A stretch of 25,003 nt of DNA, from contig JACQRE010000162.1 of NCBI GenBank assembly GCA_016206585.1, forward strand, positions 1-25,003. The letters are read 5' to 3'. Below the pieces are notes generated by a model that saw only the letters and a program-made list of their open reading frames with translations, searched no databases and had not been told where the DNA came from. Source of the DNA: Candidatus Omnitrophota bacterium. Lineage in GTDB: Bacteria; Omnitrophota; Gorgyraeia; Aquiviventales; Aquiviventaceae. How positions within the stretch are numbered: position 1 is the stretch's first letter; every line of letters starts with the position of its first letter. Both the position numbers and the translations under genes were made by a program. Below are positions 14,228 to 19,828 of this stretch, in pieces.

Positions 14228-14236
14228 ATTATACCA
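14228..14236 (-). promoter_or_regulatory. Extended -10 promoter of the 14218 gene
   Basis: TGGTATAAT on the minus strand is an extended -10 element. The predicted start is near 14221, so the ATG at 14218 would be at about +4. No good -35 is seen, which is typical of extended -10 promoters. Confidence 0.6.
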
Positions 14237-14242
14237 GAGAGG

Positions 14243-14274
14243 GGAAAGCAAAACGGCACCCTAAAGGGTGCCGT
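14243..14274 (-). terminator. Intrinsic terminator of the riboswitch operon
   Basis: A perfect 10-bp stem (ACGGCACCCT/AGGGTGCCGT, 14253-14274) with a 2-base nominal loop is followed on the minus strand by TTTTGCTTT. It closes the transcript that ends with the YtxH-like gene. Confidence 0.9.
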
Positions 14275-14297
14275 CTCACTCTCCAACCTGACGCGGG

Positions 14298-14609
14298 TTA
14301 GTTCGCGTGCGCGTGGCGCACCGGCCGGCGGATGGTCTGCCGTCCGTTGCGGTGCCCGACACGCTCCGCAAACCATTCGGTGGCTGCGTCGCGGACGCGG
14401 GCCGCGCGGGTCGTCAGCGCCCGACCGGTCTGCCCGAGGCGTCGCAATGCAGCCCGCTTCAGATTGCGAGCCCTCATGACCAGCCGCTTTCTCGTGACCT
14501 GACCCGATGCGGGCGCGTAGAGCAACGCGATGACGCTGCCCACCGCGGCCCCCAGCGCGAAGATCCCCGCGGTCCGAAGTGCCCCACCCCGACGACGAAT
14601 CTCCTTCAT
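14298..14609 (-). CDS. YtxH-like envelope protein
   Basis: The 103-residue protein has one hydrophobic segment with the YtxH signature (AGIFALGAAVGSVIALLYAPASG), followed by a long basic helical tail (TRKRLVMRARNLKRAALRR). YtxH-domain proteins are small membrane proteins associated with general stress and the envelope; their biochemical role is unclear. AAGGAGGG lies 7 bases before the ATG at 14609 and overlaps the upstream stop codon, indicating coupling to the DUF948-like gene. It is the last gene before a strong terminator. Confidence 0.82.
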   Translation of the reverse strand: MKEIRRRGGALRTAGIFALGAAVGSVIALLYAPASGQVTRKRLVMRARNLKRAALRRLGQTGRALTTRAARVRDAATEWFAERVGHRNGRQTIRRPVRHAHAN

Positions 14610-14623
14610 CCCACGACCCTCCT

Positions 14624-15001
14624 TCAACGACTCTTCCCGTTACGGTGCTGCGGGCGGGGTTCCGCCCCCGCCCGGTGTCCCAACCGCCGTTCCACAGCCT
14701 GCTGCACGTAGTCTCGAACCATGGAGAAGCGCTCCAGCATCTCCGACGCGAGCTCGCAGGCGCGGAGGACCAGCCCTGCCACCTGCTGGGATGCCGCATC
14801 GGCCCGCGTGAACAGCCGCCGCACGTGGCGGCTTGAGCGCCGCAGCTCCGCGAGCACCTGGCCGGCATCGGGCAGCAGCGCATTGAGCCGCCGTAGGGTC
14901 GCGTGAAGCTGTACCGCGGTCACGATCACGGTGATGGTGATGGCGACCAGGCAGATGGCGGCGAGTGCCAGGAGGAGCTGAACCAGCACGGGGTCAATCA
15001 T
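14624..15001 (-). CDS. DUF948-like membrane protein under riboswitch control
   Basis: The ~125-residue protein has an N-terminal helix (LLLALAAICLVAITITVIVTAV), then a long amphipathic helical region (LHATLRRLNALLPDAGQVLAEL..., RMVRDYVQQAVE-type pattern). This is the DUF948 layout often found paired with YtxH-like genes. It is probably anchored in the inner membrane. The ATG at 15001 lies 24 bases after the riboswitch aptamer. An in-frame GTG at 15028 lies inside the P1 stem of the aptamer and would be masked by it. Neither has a clear Shine-Dalgarno sequence. Confidence 0.75.
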   Translation of the reverse strand: MIDPVLVQLLLALAAICLVAITITVIVTAVQLHATLRRLNALLPDAGQVLAELRRSSRHVRRLFTRADAASQQVAGLVLRACELASEMLERFSMVRDYVQQAVERRLGHRAGAEPRPQHRNGKSR

Positions 15002-15024
15002 GGAAGGCGTCGAACGACCATCGG

Positions 15025-15112
15025 ACACTCTTTCGGTAGCTCAGCCGTCCCGCGTTGGGACCTGAAGCTTTGCGTCGCCGGATTGCTCCGGTTTTGCCGT
15101 TGTCGAGAATGT
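15025..15112 (-). ncRNA. c-di-GMP-I riboswitch aptamer (GEMM)
   Basis: On the minus strand the order is GGCAAA, a perfect CCGGA-GCAA-TCCGG hairpin with a GNRA tetraloop (15078-15091), the invariant GACGCAAAGC (15067-15076), then a second hairpin (GTCCC/GGGAC, 15047-15061) ending GAGCTACCGA. The ends pair as a 7-bp P1 (15106-15112 with 15025-15031). This is the GEMM-I layout of Vc2-type aptamers that bind cyclic di-GMP. It precedes the DUF948-like/YtxH-like operon. I cannot tell whether c-di-GMP switches expression on or off. Confidence 0.88.
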
Positions 15113-15145
15113 CGAAGAGCCGCTACGAACCGTTAATTGTTTTTA

Positions 15146-15175
15146 AGTCTACCTGAGCGGTTTCGGCAACGTCAA
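15146..15175 (-). promoter_or_regulatory. Promoter of the riboswitch operon
   Basis: TTGACG (15170-15175) and TAGACT (15146-15151) on the minus strand with an 18-base spacer. The predicted start near 15139 is ~27 bases before the aptamer. An alternative is TTGCCG with TTAAAA slightly downstream. Confidence 0.5.
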
Positions 15176-15184
15176 GGCGAACAG

Positions 15185-15290
15185 AAAAAATACTGCGGGC
15201 GGGCGACGGGGTGGCCTCCGGTAGCGTCCTCGGGGAGCCCTCCTTCGGCGTCCCTCTCGGACGCTCCCGTCGGCTCCCCGTCGCGGGCCC
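15185..15290 (-). terminator. Large palindromic terminator-like element after the MFS gene
   Basis: GCGACGGGG (15203-15211) pairs with CCCCGTCGC (15276-15284), extended by outer GGGC/GCCC pairs across a CC/CC mismatch. The minus strand then reads TATTTTTT (15185-15192). The interior holds alternative stems: GGGGAGCC (15232-15239) with GGCTCCCC (15272-15279), and GCGTCC (15224-15229 or 15248-15253) with GGACGC (15259-15264). It most simply terminates the MFS transcript. Confidence 0.6.
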
Positions 15291-15354
15291 CAGGCCAGTC
15301 TGGATCCAAGGAGCCTCCTGCTAGGGGTAAGAGGAAGGCGAGCAGGACCTACGA

Positions 15355-16563
15355 CTATCCGCGTTCTTCGGGGGGTTTGATGTGGCGGAAGGCGCGGTAG
15401 AGGAGGAGGTCATAGGCGATCTTCAGGCCCGGGCCCACCACGAGGGGAGCGGAGAGCGAGAGGGTGCGCATGAGCGCGCCCGCGGCGGCGGGGGCGATCG
15501 CCCAGGCCACGCTGCGCGTCAGGTTGGTGAGGCCGGCCGCGCGCAGGCGCTCCGACTCATCGACCACGGCGACGATGTAGGACTGGCGCGTGGGGACGTC
15601 CATCTCCACGAGCGACTCGCGCACGAGGAAGAGCGCGATGGCGATGGGCAGGTTCGGCGCGAAGGGGACGGTCATCAGCAGCAGGCTGGAAGGCAGGTGC
15701 GTGAACACCATCGTGTTCACCAACCCGATCCGCCGGGCCAGCCACGCGGCCCCGAGGTGGGAGAACCCGTTGAGGATGCGCACGATGAAGAAGAGCGGGC
15801 CGAGCAGCCCTTCGTTCACGCCGAACCGGCGGAAGAACCAGTAGCCGAGGAGTGCTGTGGTGAGGAAGCCCCCGCCCAGGCTGTCGAGCCCGGAGAGCGC
15901 CGCGAACCGGATCACCAGCGGACGGCTCGCCGGCGAGAGCCGCCGGATCGGCTCGCGCGCCGTCAGCTCCACGGCCCGGGAGAGCCGGATGGCGCACGCG
16001 ACCGCCGTGAGGCACAAGATGCTGTACAGCACCCATGCGCCCTGGTAGGAGGCAAGCGGATCGAGGCCGCCGCGCGCACGGAAAAGCGCCGGCAGCCCGC
16101 CGAGCAGCGAGCCGACCGCGTGACCCGCATCCACGGTCAGGTTGTACCAGGCAAAGACGCCGGTGCGCTGCGCGGCCCCGGTGATCTGCGGCAGCATCGC
16201 CTGTTCGACCGTCAGGCCCGCCCCGCGGTCCCGACCCATGCCGTTGACCATGCCCAGGAGTGCCGCGGCCAGGAGGACTCCCGGCCCATCGCTGAGCGCA
16301 AACGCGGCTCCGCCGGCCGCCATGAGCCCCCCGAGCAGCACGAGCGTGGCGCGCCGTCCCCAATGGTCCGCCACGAACGTGACCGCCGCCGTGCCGAACG
16401 CGCAGCCGGCCAACCCGAGCGAGGTGGCCAGCCCGATCATCCAGGCGTTCAGCCCGAGGGTTACCAGGTGCAGGGCGAGCATGATGCCCGAGATCCCGAC
16501 CGCGCAGGCGCGCAGGCCGGCCGACGCATAGATGAGCGCCTGATCGGTCGTCGGGTGGTTCAC
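15355..16563 (-). CDS. Major facilitator superfamily transporter
   Basis: The 402-residue protein has about twelve hydrophobic helices in two halves. The loop after helix 2 reads VADHWGRRATLVLLGG, the MFS motif-A-like D-x-x-G-R-R signature. The second half contains FFIVRILNGFSHLGAAWLARRIG and VRESLVEMDVPTRQSYIVAVV, the latter reminiscent of drug or sugar exporters. Substrate is not predictable. The GTG start at 16563 overlaps the asmA-like stop codon (GTGA), so it is translated as part of that unit. A large hairpin follows its stop. Confidence 0.9.
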   Translation of the reverse strand: MNHPTTDQALIYASAGLRACAVGISGIMLALHLVTLGLNAWMIGLATSLGLAGCAFGTAAVTFVADHWGRRATLVLLGGLMAAGGAAFALSDGPGVLLAAALLGMVNGMGRDRGAGLTVEQAMLPQITGAAQRTGVFAWYNLTVDAGHAVGSLLGGLPALFRARGGLDPLASYQGAWVLYSILCLTAVACAIRLSRAVELTAREPIRRLSPASRPLVIRFAALSGLDSLGGGFLTTALLGYWFFRRFGVNEGLLGPLFFIVRILNGFSHLGAAWLARRIGLVNTMVFTHLPSSLLLMTVPFAPNLPIAIALFLVRESLVEMDVPTRQSYIVAVVDESERLRAAGLTNLTRSVAWAIAPAAAGALMRTLSLSAPLVVGPGLKIAYDLLLYRAFRHIKPPEERG

Positions 16564-18083
16564 GGCTGAGACGGCTGGGCTGGCTGGGGCGCGGACGGTT
16601 CGGGGACGTAGCGTTGGAGGGCGCGATGGAGGAGCTGCCCGAGCGGATCGGCTTCTTGGGGGGTGGCCGGCGGCTCCGCGCCCTCCGGAGGAGATGCGTC
16701 CCCGCGGCGCTGCTCCAACAGCGCTCCGAGCACGTCAACGACCTTGTTCATGATGACCCGGGAGGCGACGTAGTTGAGATCGGGAATCACCGCGATGTGC
16801 GCGCCCTGCCCCTGGATCGTCACGGGAATCTCCAGCTCACCCGACGCGTTGGTCAGCCGCTGCAGCTCGTTGACGCTCTGGATGACCGCGGCGGAGAAGG
16901 TGGGATCGACGCGCAGGACGCCCTGCACATGCGTGGAGCCCGCGAGCCCCACCGTGCCGGAGCCGGCCAGACCCACGGTGTCGGTGCGGACATCGAACCG
17001 GTCGAGCTGCAGCAGGCCGCCCTGAATCCGCACCGGCAGGTCAATGGGAGCGAGGACCGTCTCGTTGGCGGCGAGCTTGGCGCGATACTCCGGGGGCAGA
17101 CGGCTCTCGAGCCGCTCGACCAGCCCCGGCAGCATCGAGAGCCGGGTGAACACCTCCCGCAGGATGTTGAGGTTGGCGATCTTGCCGTCATCGAGCCGCA
17201 CTGTGCCGGAGGCCGACAGCGACGGAAGCCACTGTGCCGGATCGAGGGTGGGAAGCGCGCCCTGTGCGGTCAGCGTCAGCCGCCCCTGGAAGTGCGGGGC
17301 GTCTGCCGTGGAGGCAGGCAGCAGCGGCTCGAGCGGCAGGCGGTCAATGGCCAGCGAGAGCCGCTCGACGGATCCGCTGCGCGCGCCATCCCTCGATGAC
17401 GCTCGGGATCGGTCCGGCAGCACGAGCTGCCCGCTGGCGCGCACGTTCGGCTGCTGGCCGGCCACCGCTCCGCTCACTTCGACCTGCATCGGCCGGCCCG
17501 GAGCGATGTGGGTGATCGACACGTCGAGCGAGCGCACCCAGAGGTCGGTCGGCGGCGAAACCATGGCATCGATCCAGTGCAGCGACCCACCGATCACGCG
17601 CACCTCATCGACTTGAAACGACACCGCGCCAGCGCCCGGCGACCCGGGGCCGGACGCTGCCGGGGACGTGCCCGCTGCAGCGATGGGCGCGCCCGCGGCG
17701 GCGAGCCCGGCCAGGTTCAGTTGGCCTTGCGGATCGCGCGAGAGACGAATGTGCGGGCGGTTGAGGAGGATCGAGGAGACGTCCACGGATTTTCGGAGCA
17801 GCGGCCCCAGCCGCACCAGGGCGCTGGCCGACTCCACCCGGATCAGCGGTTCGCCGGATGCCGCGGGACCTTCGTAGATCGCCACCCCCTGGAGGCGCAA
17901 GGCGATGCCGCCGTGCCAGCCCAATGAGAGGCGCTCCAGCGTCACGGGGCGATGCAGCGCCTTGTGCGCCTCGCTGACGAGCCGCGGGCGGTAGCGGTCG
18001 GCGTCAAACGTGGCGAGGAAGACCCCGAGGCCCGCCGCCGCCAGCAGGAAGAGGATGCCGATGGCCACCAGGAGTTTTTTCAT
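16560..18083 (-). CDS. AsmA-family envelope protein
   Basis: The ~507-residue protein has an N-terminal anchor (KKLLVAIGILFLLAAAGLGVFLA) followed by the AsmA signature FDADRYRPRLVSEAHKALHRPVTLERLSLGWHGG. The remainder is beta-rich (VDVSSILLNRPHIRL; GLLQLDRFDVRTDTVGLAGSG), with Pro/Ala-rich linkers. The C-terminus is a Pro/Gln tail. AsmA-like proteins are inner-membrane-anchored periplasmic bridges implicated in phospholipid transfer to the outer membrane. The ATG at 18083 would sit at about +6 from the TATAAT at 18095-18100; an ATG at 18089 is the alternative. It overlaps the PEP-CTERM reading frame by 80 bases and the MFS gene by 4. Confidence 0.88.
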   Translation of the reverse strand: MKKLLVAIGILFLLAAAGLGVFLATFDADRYRPRLVSEAHKALHRPVTLERLSLGWHGGIALRLQGVAIYEGPAASGEPLIRVESASALVRLGPLLRKSVDVSSILLNRPHIRLSRDPQGQLNLAGLAAAGAPIAAAGTSPAASGPGSPGAGAVSFQVDEVRVIGGSLHWIDAMVSPPTDLWVRSLDVSITHIAPGRPMQVEVSGAVAGQQPNVRASGQLVLPDRSRASSRDGARSGSVERLSLAIDRLPLEPLLPASTADAPHFQGRLTLTAQGALPTLDPAQWLPSLSASGTVRLDDGKIANLNILREVFTRLSMLPGLVERLESRLPPEYRAKLAANETVLAPIDLPVRIQGGLLQLDRFDVRTDTVGLAGSGTVGLAGSTHVQGVLRVDPTFSAAVIQSVNELQRLTNASGELEIPVTIQGQGAHIAVIPDLNYVASRVIMNKVVDVLGALLEQRRGDASPPEGAEPPATPQEADPLGQLLHRALQRYVPEPSAPQPAQPSQP

Positions 18084-18726
18084 CGCCATGACTCATTATA
18101 CTCCTGCGGCGAGCCAGCGGAAACCCTGCGAGACCGACGCCCCACAGGAGCAGTGAGGCGGGCTCGGGGATGGCTGGAGGCGCTGGACCGTCTGTGGATG
18201 AAGGTGCTGGGTCCGCGTGCGGCAAGGCGTCATCTCCGCCGATGGTCCGCCCAGGAGAGAACGGTTCGCCGCTGATGCTGGAGTGCAGGACGAACGAGCC
18301 GTCACCGTCCGGGAAGCGCGTCAGCGAGGCATCCTGGCCGCCTTCCGCGCCGTACGCCGCCGAATCGATGAGCGTCAGGGCGGCATCCTGCACGGTCACC
18401 GTATCACCGCCATTATTCAGACCCAATCCGCCGAAGACCACGAAGAACCCGTACGACGGAATCGAGGCGTCCGCCCCGAAGATGTGCCGGACCTGCACGG
18501 CATCCGAGAGGCGCCAATCCGCCAGCGACACGATGGCGGGGCCGGTATTGACCAACTCCACAAATTCGTCCTGGGTCGAACTCACCACCCCGTCCCCATT
18601 GGCATCGCCGATGCCGGCCGGCGGATCCGCCAGAATCTCATTGATGAGTACCGCCGCCTCGATGCCTGGATGATCCCAGCACAGCGCCGCCCAAACGACC
18701 AGCACAACCCATGTCCACCGCTTCAT
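18004..18726 (-). CDS. Lamin-tail-domain PEP-CTERM protein with a read-through C-terminus
   Basis: The 240-residue frame begins with a signal peptide (MKRWTWVVLVVWAALCW..., cleavage near GIEAA). An LTD domain follows (VLINEILADPPAG, DEFVELVNTGPAIVSLADWRLSD), then a Pro-rich linker and the sorting signal PEPASLLLWGVGLAGFPLARRRS. PEP-CTERM proteins are processed by an exosortase, usually in exopolysaccharide producers. Sorting signals normally end just after the Arg cluster, but here the frame continues about 30 residues into the asmA-like gene without a stop. AAGGAGG lies 9 bases before the ATG at 18726. A sigma54-like promoter and a hairpin lie upstream. Confidence 0.85.
   Translation of the reverse strand: MKRWTWVVLVVWAALCWDHPGIEAAVLINEILADPPAGIGDANGDGVVSSTQDEFVELVNTGPAIVSLADWRLSDAVQVRHIFGADASIPSYGFFVVFGGLGLNNGGDTVTVQDAALTLIDSAAYGAEGGQDASLTRFPDGDGSFVLHSSISGEPFSPGRTIGGDDALPHADPAPSSTDGPAPPAIPEPASLLLWGVGLAGFPLARRRSIMSHGDEKTPGGHRHPLPAGGGGPRGLPRHV
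18095..18100 (-). promoter_or_regulatory. TATAAT -10 box of the AsmA-like gene
   Basis: A perfect TATAAT on the minus strand lies 11 bases before ATG 18083. The -35 region is poor. AGGAG just upstream could serve ATG 18089 as a loosely spaced ribosome site if transcription comes from further upstream. Confidence 0.5.
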
Positions 18727-18748
18727 TCCACTCCACCTCCTTAAGAAT

Positions 18749-18786
18749 AAAAAACACGCAGGCGAGAGCGTCTCTCTCCTGCGTGT
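18749..18786 (-). terminator. Terminator-like hairpin in the PEP-CTERM leader
   Basis: ACACGCAGG (18754-18762) pairs with CCTGCGTGT (18778-18786), with an inner GAGAG/CTCTC pairing. On the minus strand the stem is followed by TTTTTATTCTT. It lies between the sigma54-type promoter and the ribosome site of the PEP-CTERM gene. Confidence 0.8.
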
Positions 18787-18812
18787 CAGGTTATTGTCGC
18801 GGTGGAATAGAC

Positions 18813-18828
18813 AGCACGTCACGTGCCA
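18813..18828 (-). promoter_or_regulatory. Sigma54-type (-24/-12) promoter of the PEP-CTERM gene
   Basis: The minus strand reads TGGCACGTGACGTGCT, which differs from TGGCACG-N4-TTGCW at one position (G for the first T of TTGC). GG and GC have the required spacing. PEP-CTERM genes in several bacteria, such as floc-forming Zoogloea, depend on RpoN. The core is also a GCACGT-C-ACGTGC palindrome, so an operator is an alternative. Confidence 0.6.
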
Positions 18829-18841
18829 ACTGCGATGCCGA

Positions 18842-18896
18842 TTGCTCTCCTTACGCTATAGCGACACGACGCCTCGCTGCGGTGTCGCGCCGGCGC
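18842..18896 (-). terminator. Hairpin region after sodX
   Basis: GCGACAC and GTGTCGC flank a short spacer, beside a 12-base palindrome CGCGCCGGCGCG. This could stop or stabilise the sodN-sodX transcript. No U-tract follows, so it is not a standard terminator. Confidence 0.3.
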
Positions 18897-18914
18897 GCCA
18901 CCCTCGATGCAGCA

Positions 18915-19253
18915 TCACAACAGCTTCCACGGCCAGACCCGAACCGTCACCGGCCCGATGATCTCCTCCAGGCTCACGGGCCCGAACATGCGGGAATCCA
19001 GGCTGTGCTCGCTCTGGTCTCCCACGAGGAAGAACTCTTCCTCGCCCAGCTGCCATTCCCGGCCGCCGAAGCGGATCCGTTCGTTCGGCAAGCCGGCAAT
19101 CCGCTTGACCACGGCCTGGCCGCCCAGCGCGTCGGGACGCACGGCGACGATTTCGCCCAGGCGGGGTTGGCGGCCGCCGTACGCCTCGCGGTCAACGAGC
19201 ACGAGCTCTCCGGGGTGGAGGAGGGGCGACATGCTGTGGCCGTAGACCCGCAT
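18915..19253 (-). CDS. sodX: Nickel-type superoxide dismutase maturation protease (S26 family)
   Basis: The 112-residue protein is a short signal-peptidase-like protease with Ser7 in GHSMSPLLHPGE and Lys50 in VVKRIAGLP, the S26 Ser/Lys dyad. A GDQSEHSLDSRMFGPV segment matches the conserved SxDSR region. It lacks the N-terminal membrane helix of LepB, as expected for the soluble SodX-type enzyme that removes the SodN propeptide so that the new N-terminal His can bind nickel. It starts 25 bases after sodN. The ATG at 19253 has no clear Shine-Dalgarno and was chosen because the S26 domain begins there. Confidence 0.9.
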   Translation of the reverse strand: MRVYGHSMSPLLHPGELVLVDREAYGGRQPRLGEIVAVRPDALGGQAVVKRIAGLPNERIRFGGREWQLGEEEFFLVGDQSEHSLDSRMFGPVSLEEIIGPVTVRVWPWKLL

Positions 19254-19278
19254 CAGCCGCCCGAGGGAGCGGCGGGGG

Positions 19279-19746
19279 CTACTTCTTCTTGGCGGCTTCG
19301 GCCTTGTGGAAGAGGTCGCTGATGCTGGCGACGGCATCCATGAGCTCCTGCGACTTTGCCGGATCGACGTGCTGCTTGTTGTAGGAGCACAGCTTCGCGG
19401 CCTTCCAGAACGTCTCATGGAGATCCGGGAACATCGACAGCGCCTCGGGCTTGAAGTAGTCGGTCCAGAGGATGAGGAGCTCCTGCTTGCACAGCTGCGC
19501 GTGGGCTTCCTTGGTCTGGACCATGCGGACGATCGTGTTGCGGTGCTCGAGGACTTCGTTGGCGGGCGCGTTCGGGCCGGGCGTGGGGAGTGCGGCGAGC
19601 TTCGTGTTCATCGTATGGACCGTCTTGGCCGAGACGCCCGCCAGGTGCGGATCGTAGATGCCGCACGGCACGTCGCAGTGCGCGTAGAGCGGTTCGATCC
19701 CAAGGAGCCGGTCAACCAGGCGAGTCATGCGGCGGATGAACGACAT
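19279..19746 (-). CDS. sodN: Nickel superoxide dismutase precursor
   Basis: The 155-residue precursor carries the nickel-hook motif HCDVPCGIYDP at residues 23-33. After removal of 22 residues (ending PLYA), His, Cys2 and Cys6 of the mature chain bind nickel. The rest is the four-helix bundle typical of SodN (ILWTDYFKPEALSMFPDLHE). It dismutates superoxide. AAAGGAGG lies 6 bases before the ATG at 19746, a strong ribosome site. sodX follows directly. The propeptide is basic and amphipathic (MSFIRRMTRLVDRLLGIE). Nickel supply could come from the NicO-like transporter at 4185-4817. Confidence 0.97.
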   Translation of the reverse strand: MSFIRRMTRLVDRLLGIEPLYAHCDVPCGIYDPHLAGVSAKTVHTMNTKLAALPTPGPNAPANEVLEHRNTIVRMVQTKEAHAQLCKQELLILWTDYFKPEALSMFPDLHETFWKAAKLCSYNKQHVDPAKSQELMDAVASISDLFHKAEAAKKK

Positions 19747-19798
19747 GGGGACCTCCTTTGCGGATTGACTCAGGGCCTCACCACACCAACTGGACCTT

Positions 19799-19804
19799 AT
19801 TATA
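19799..19804 (-). promoter_or_regulatory. TATAAT -10 box of sodN-sodX
   Basis: A perfect TATAAT on the minus strand gives a predicted start near 19792 and a ~46-base leader with a strong ribosome site. No good -35 and no clear Nur-box (TTGCAA repeats) is seen. Confidence 0.5.
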
Positions 19805-19828
19805 GCAAGGCCAGCCGCTGTTGACTTT

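Noticed and set aside
15137..15400. A small plus-strand open frame across the palindromic terminator.
   Set aside because: It spans the promoter, the hairpins and the end of the MFS gene; its Ser/Pro/Ala-rich translation follows from the palindrome.
15382..16569. A ~395-codon plus-strand open frame opposite the MFS transporter.
   Set aside because: Its composition (E, R, H and G rich) is typical of the reverse of a GC-rich membrane protein gene; the minus strand encodes a convincing MFS protein.
19688..19697. GGTTCGATCC, which looks like a tRNA T-loop.
   Set aside because: It lies inside the well-supported sodN gene, and no acceptor, D or anticodon arm can be formed around it.
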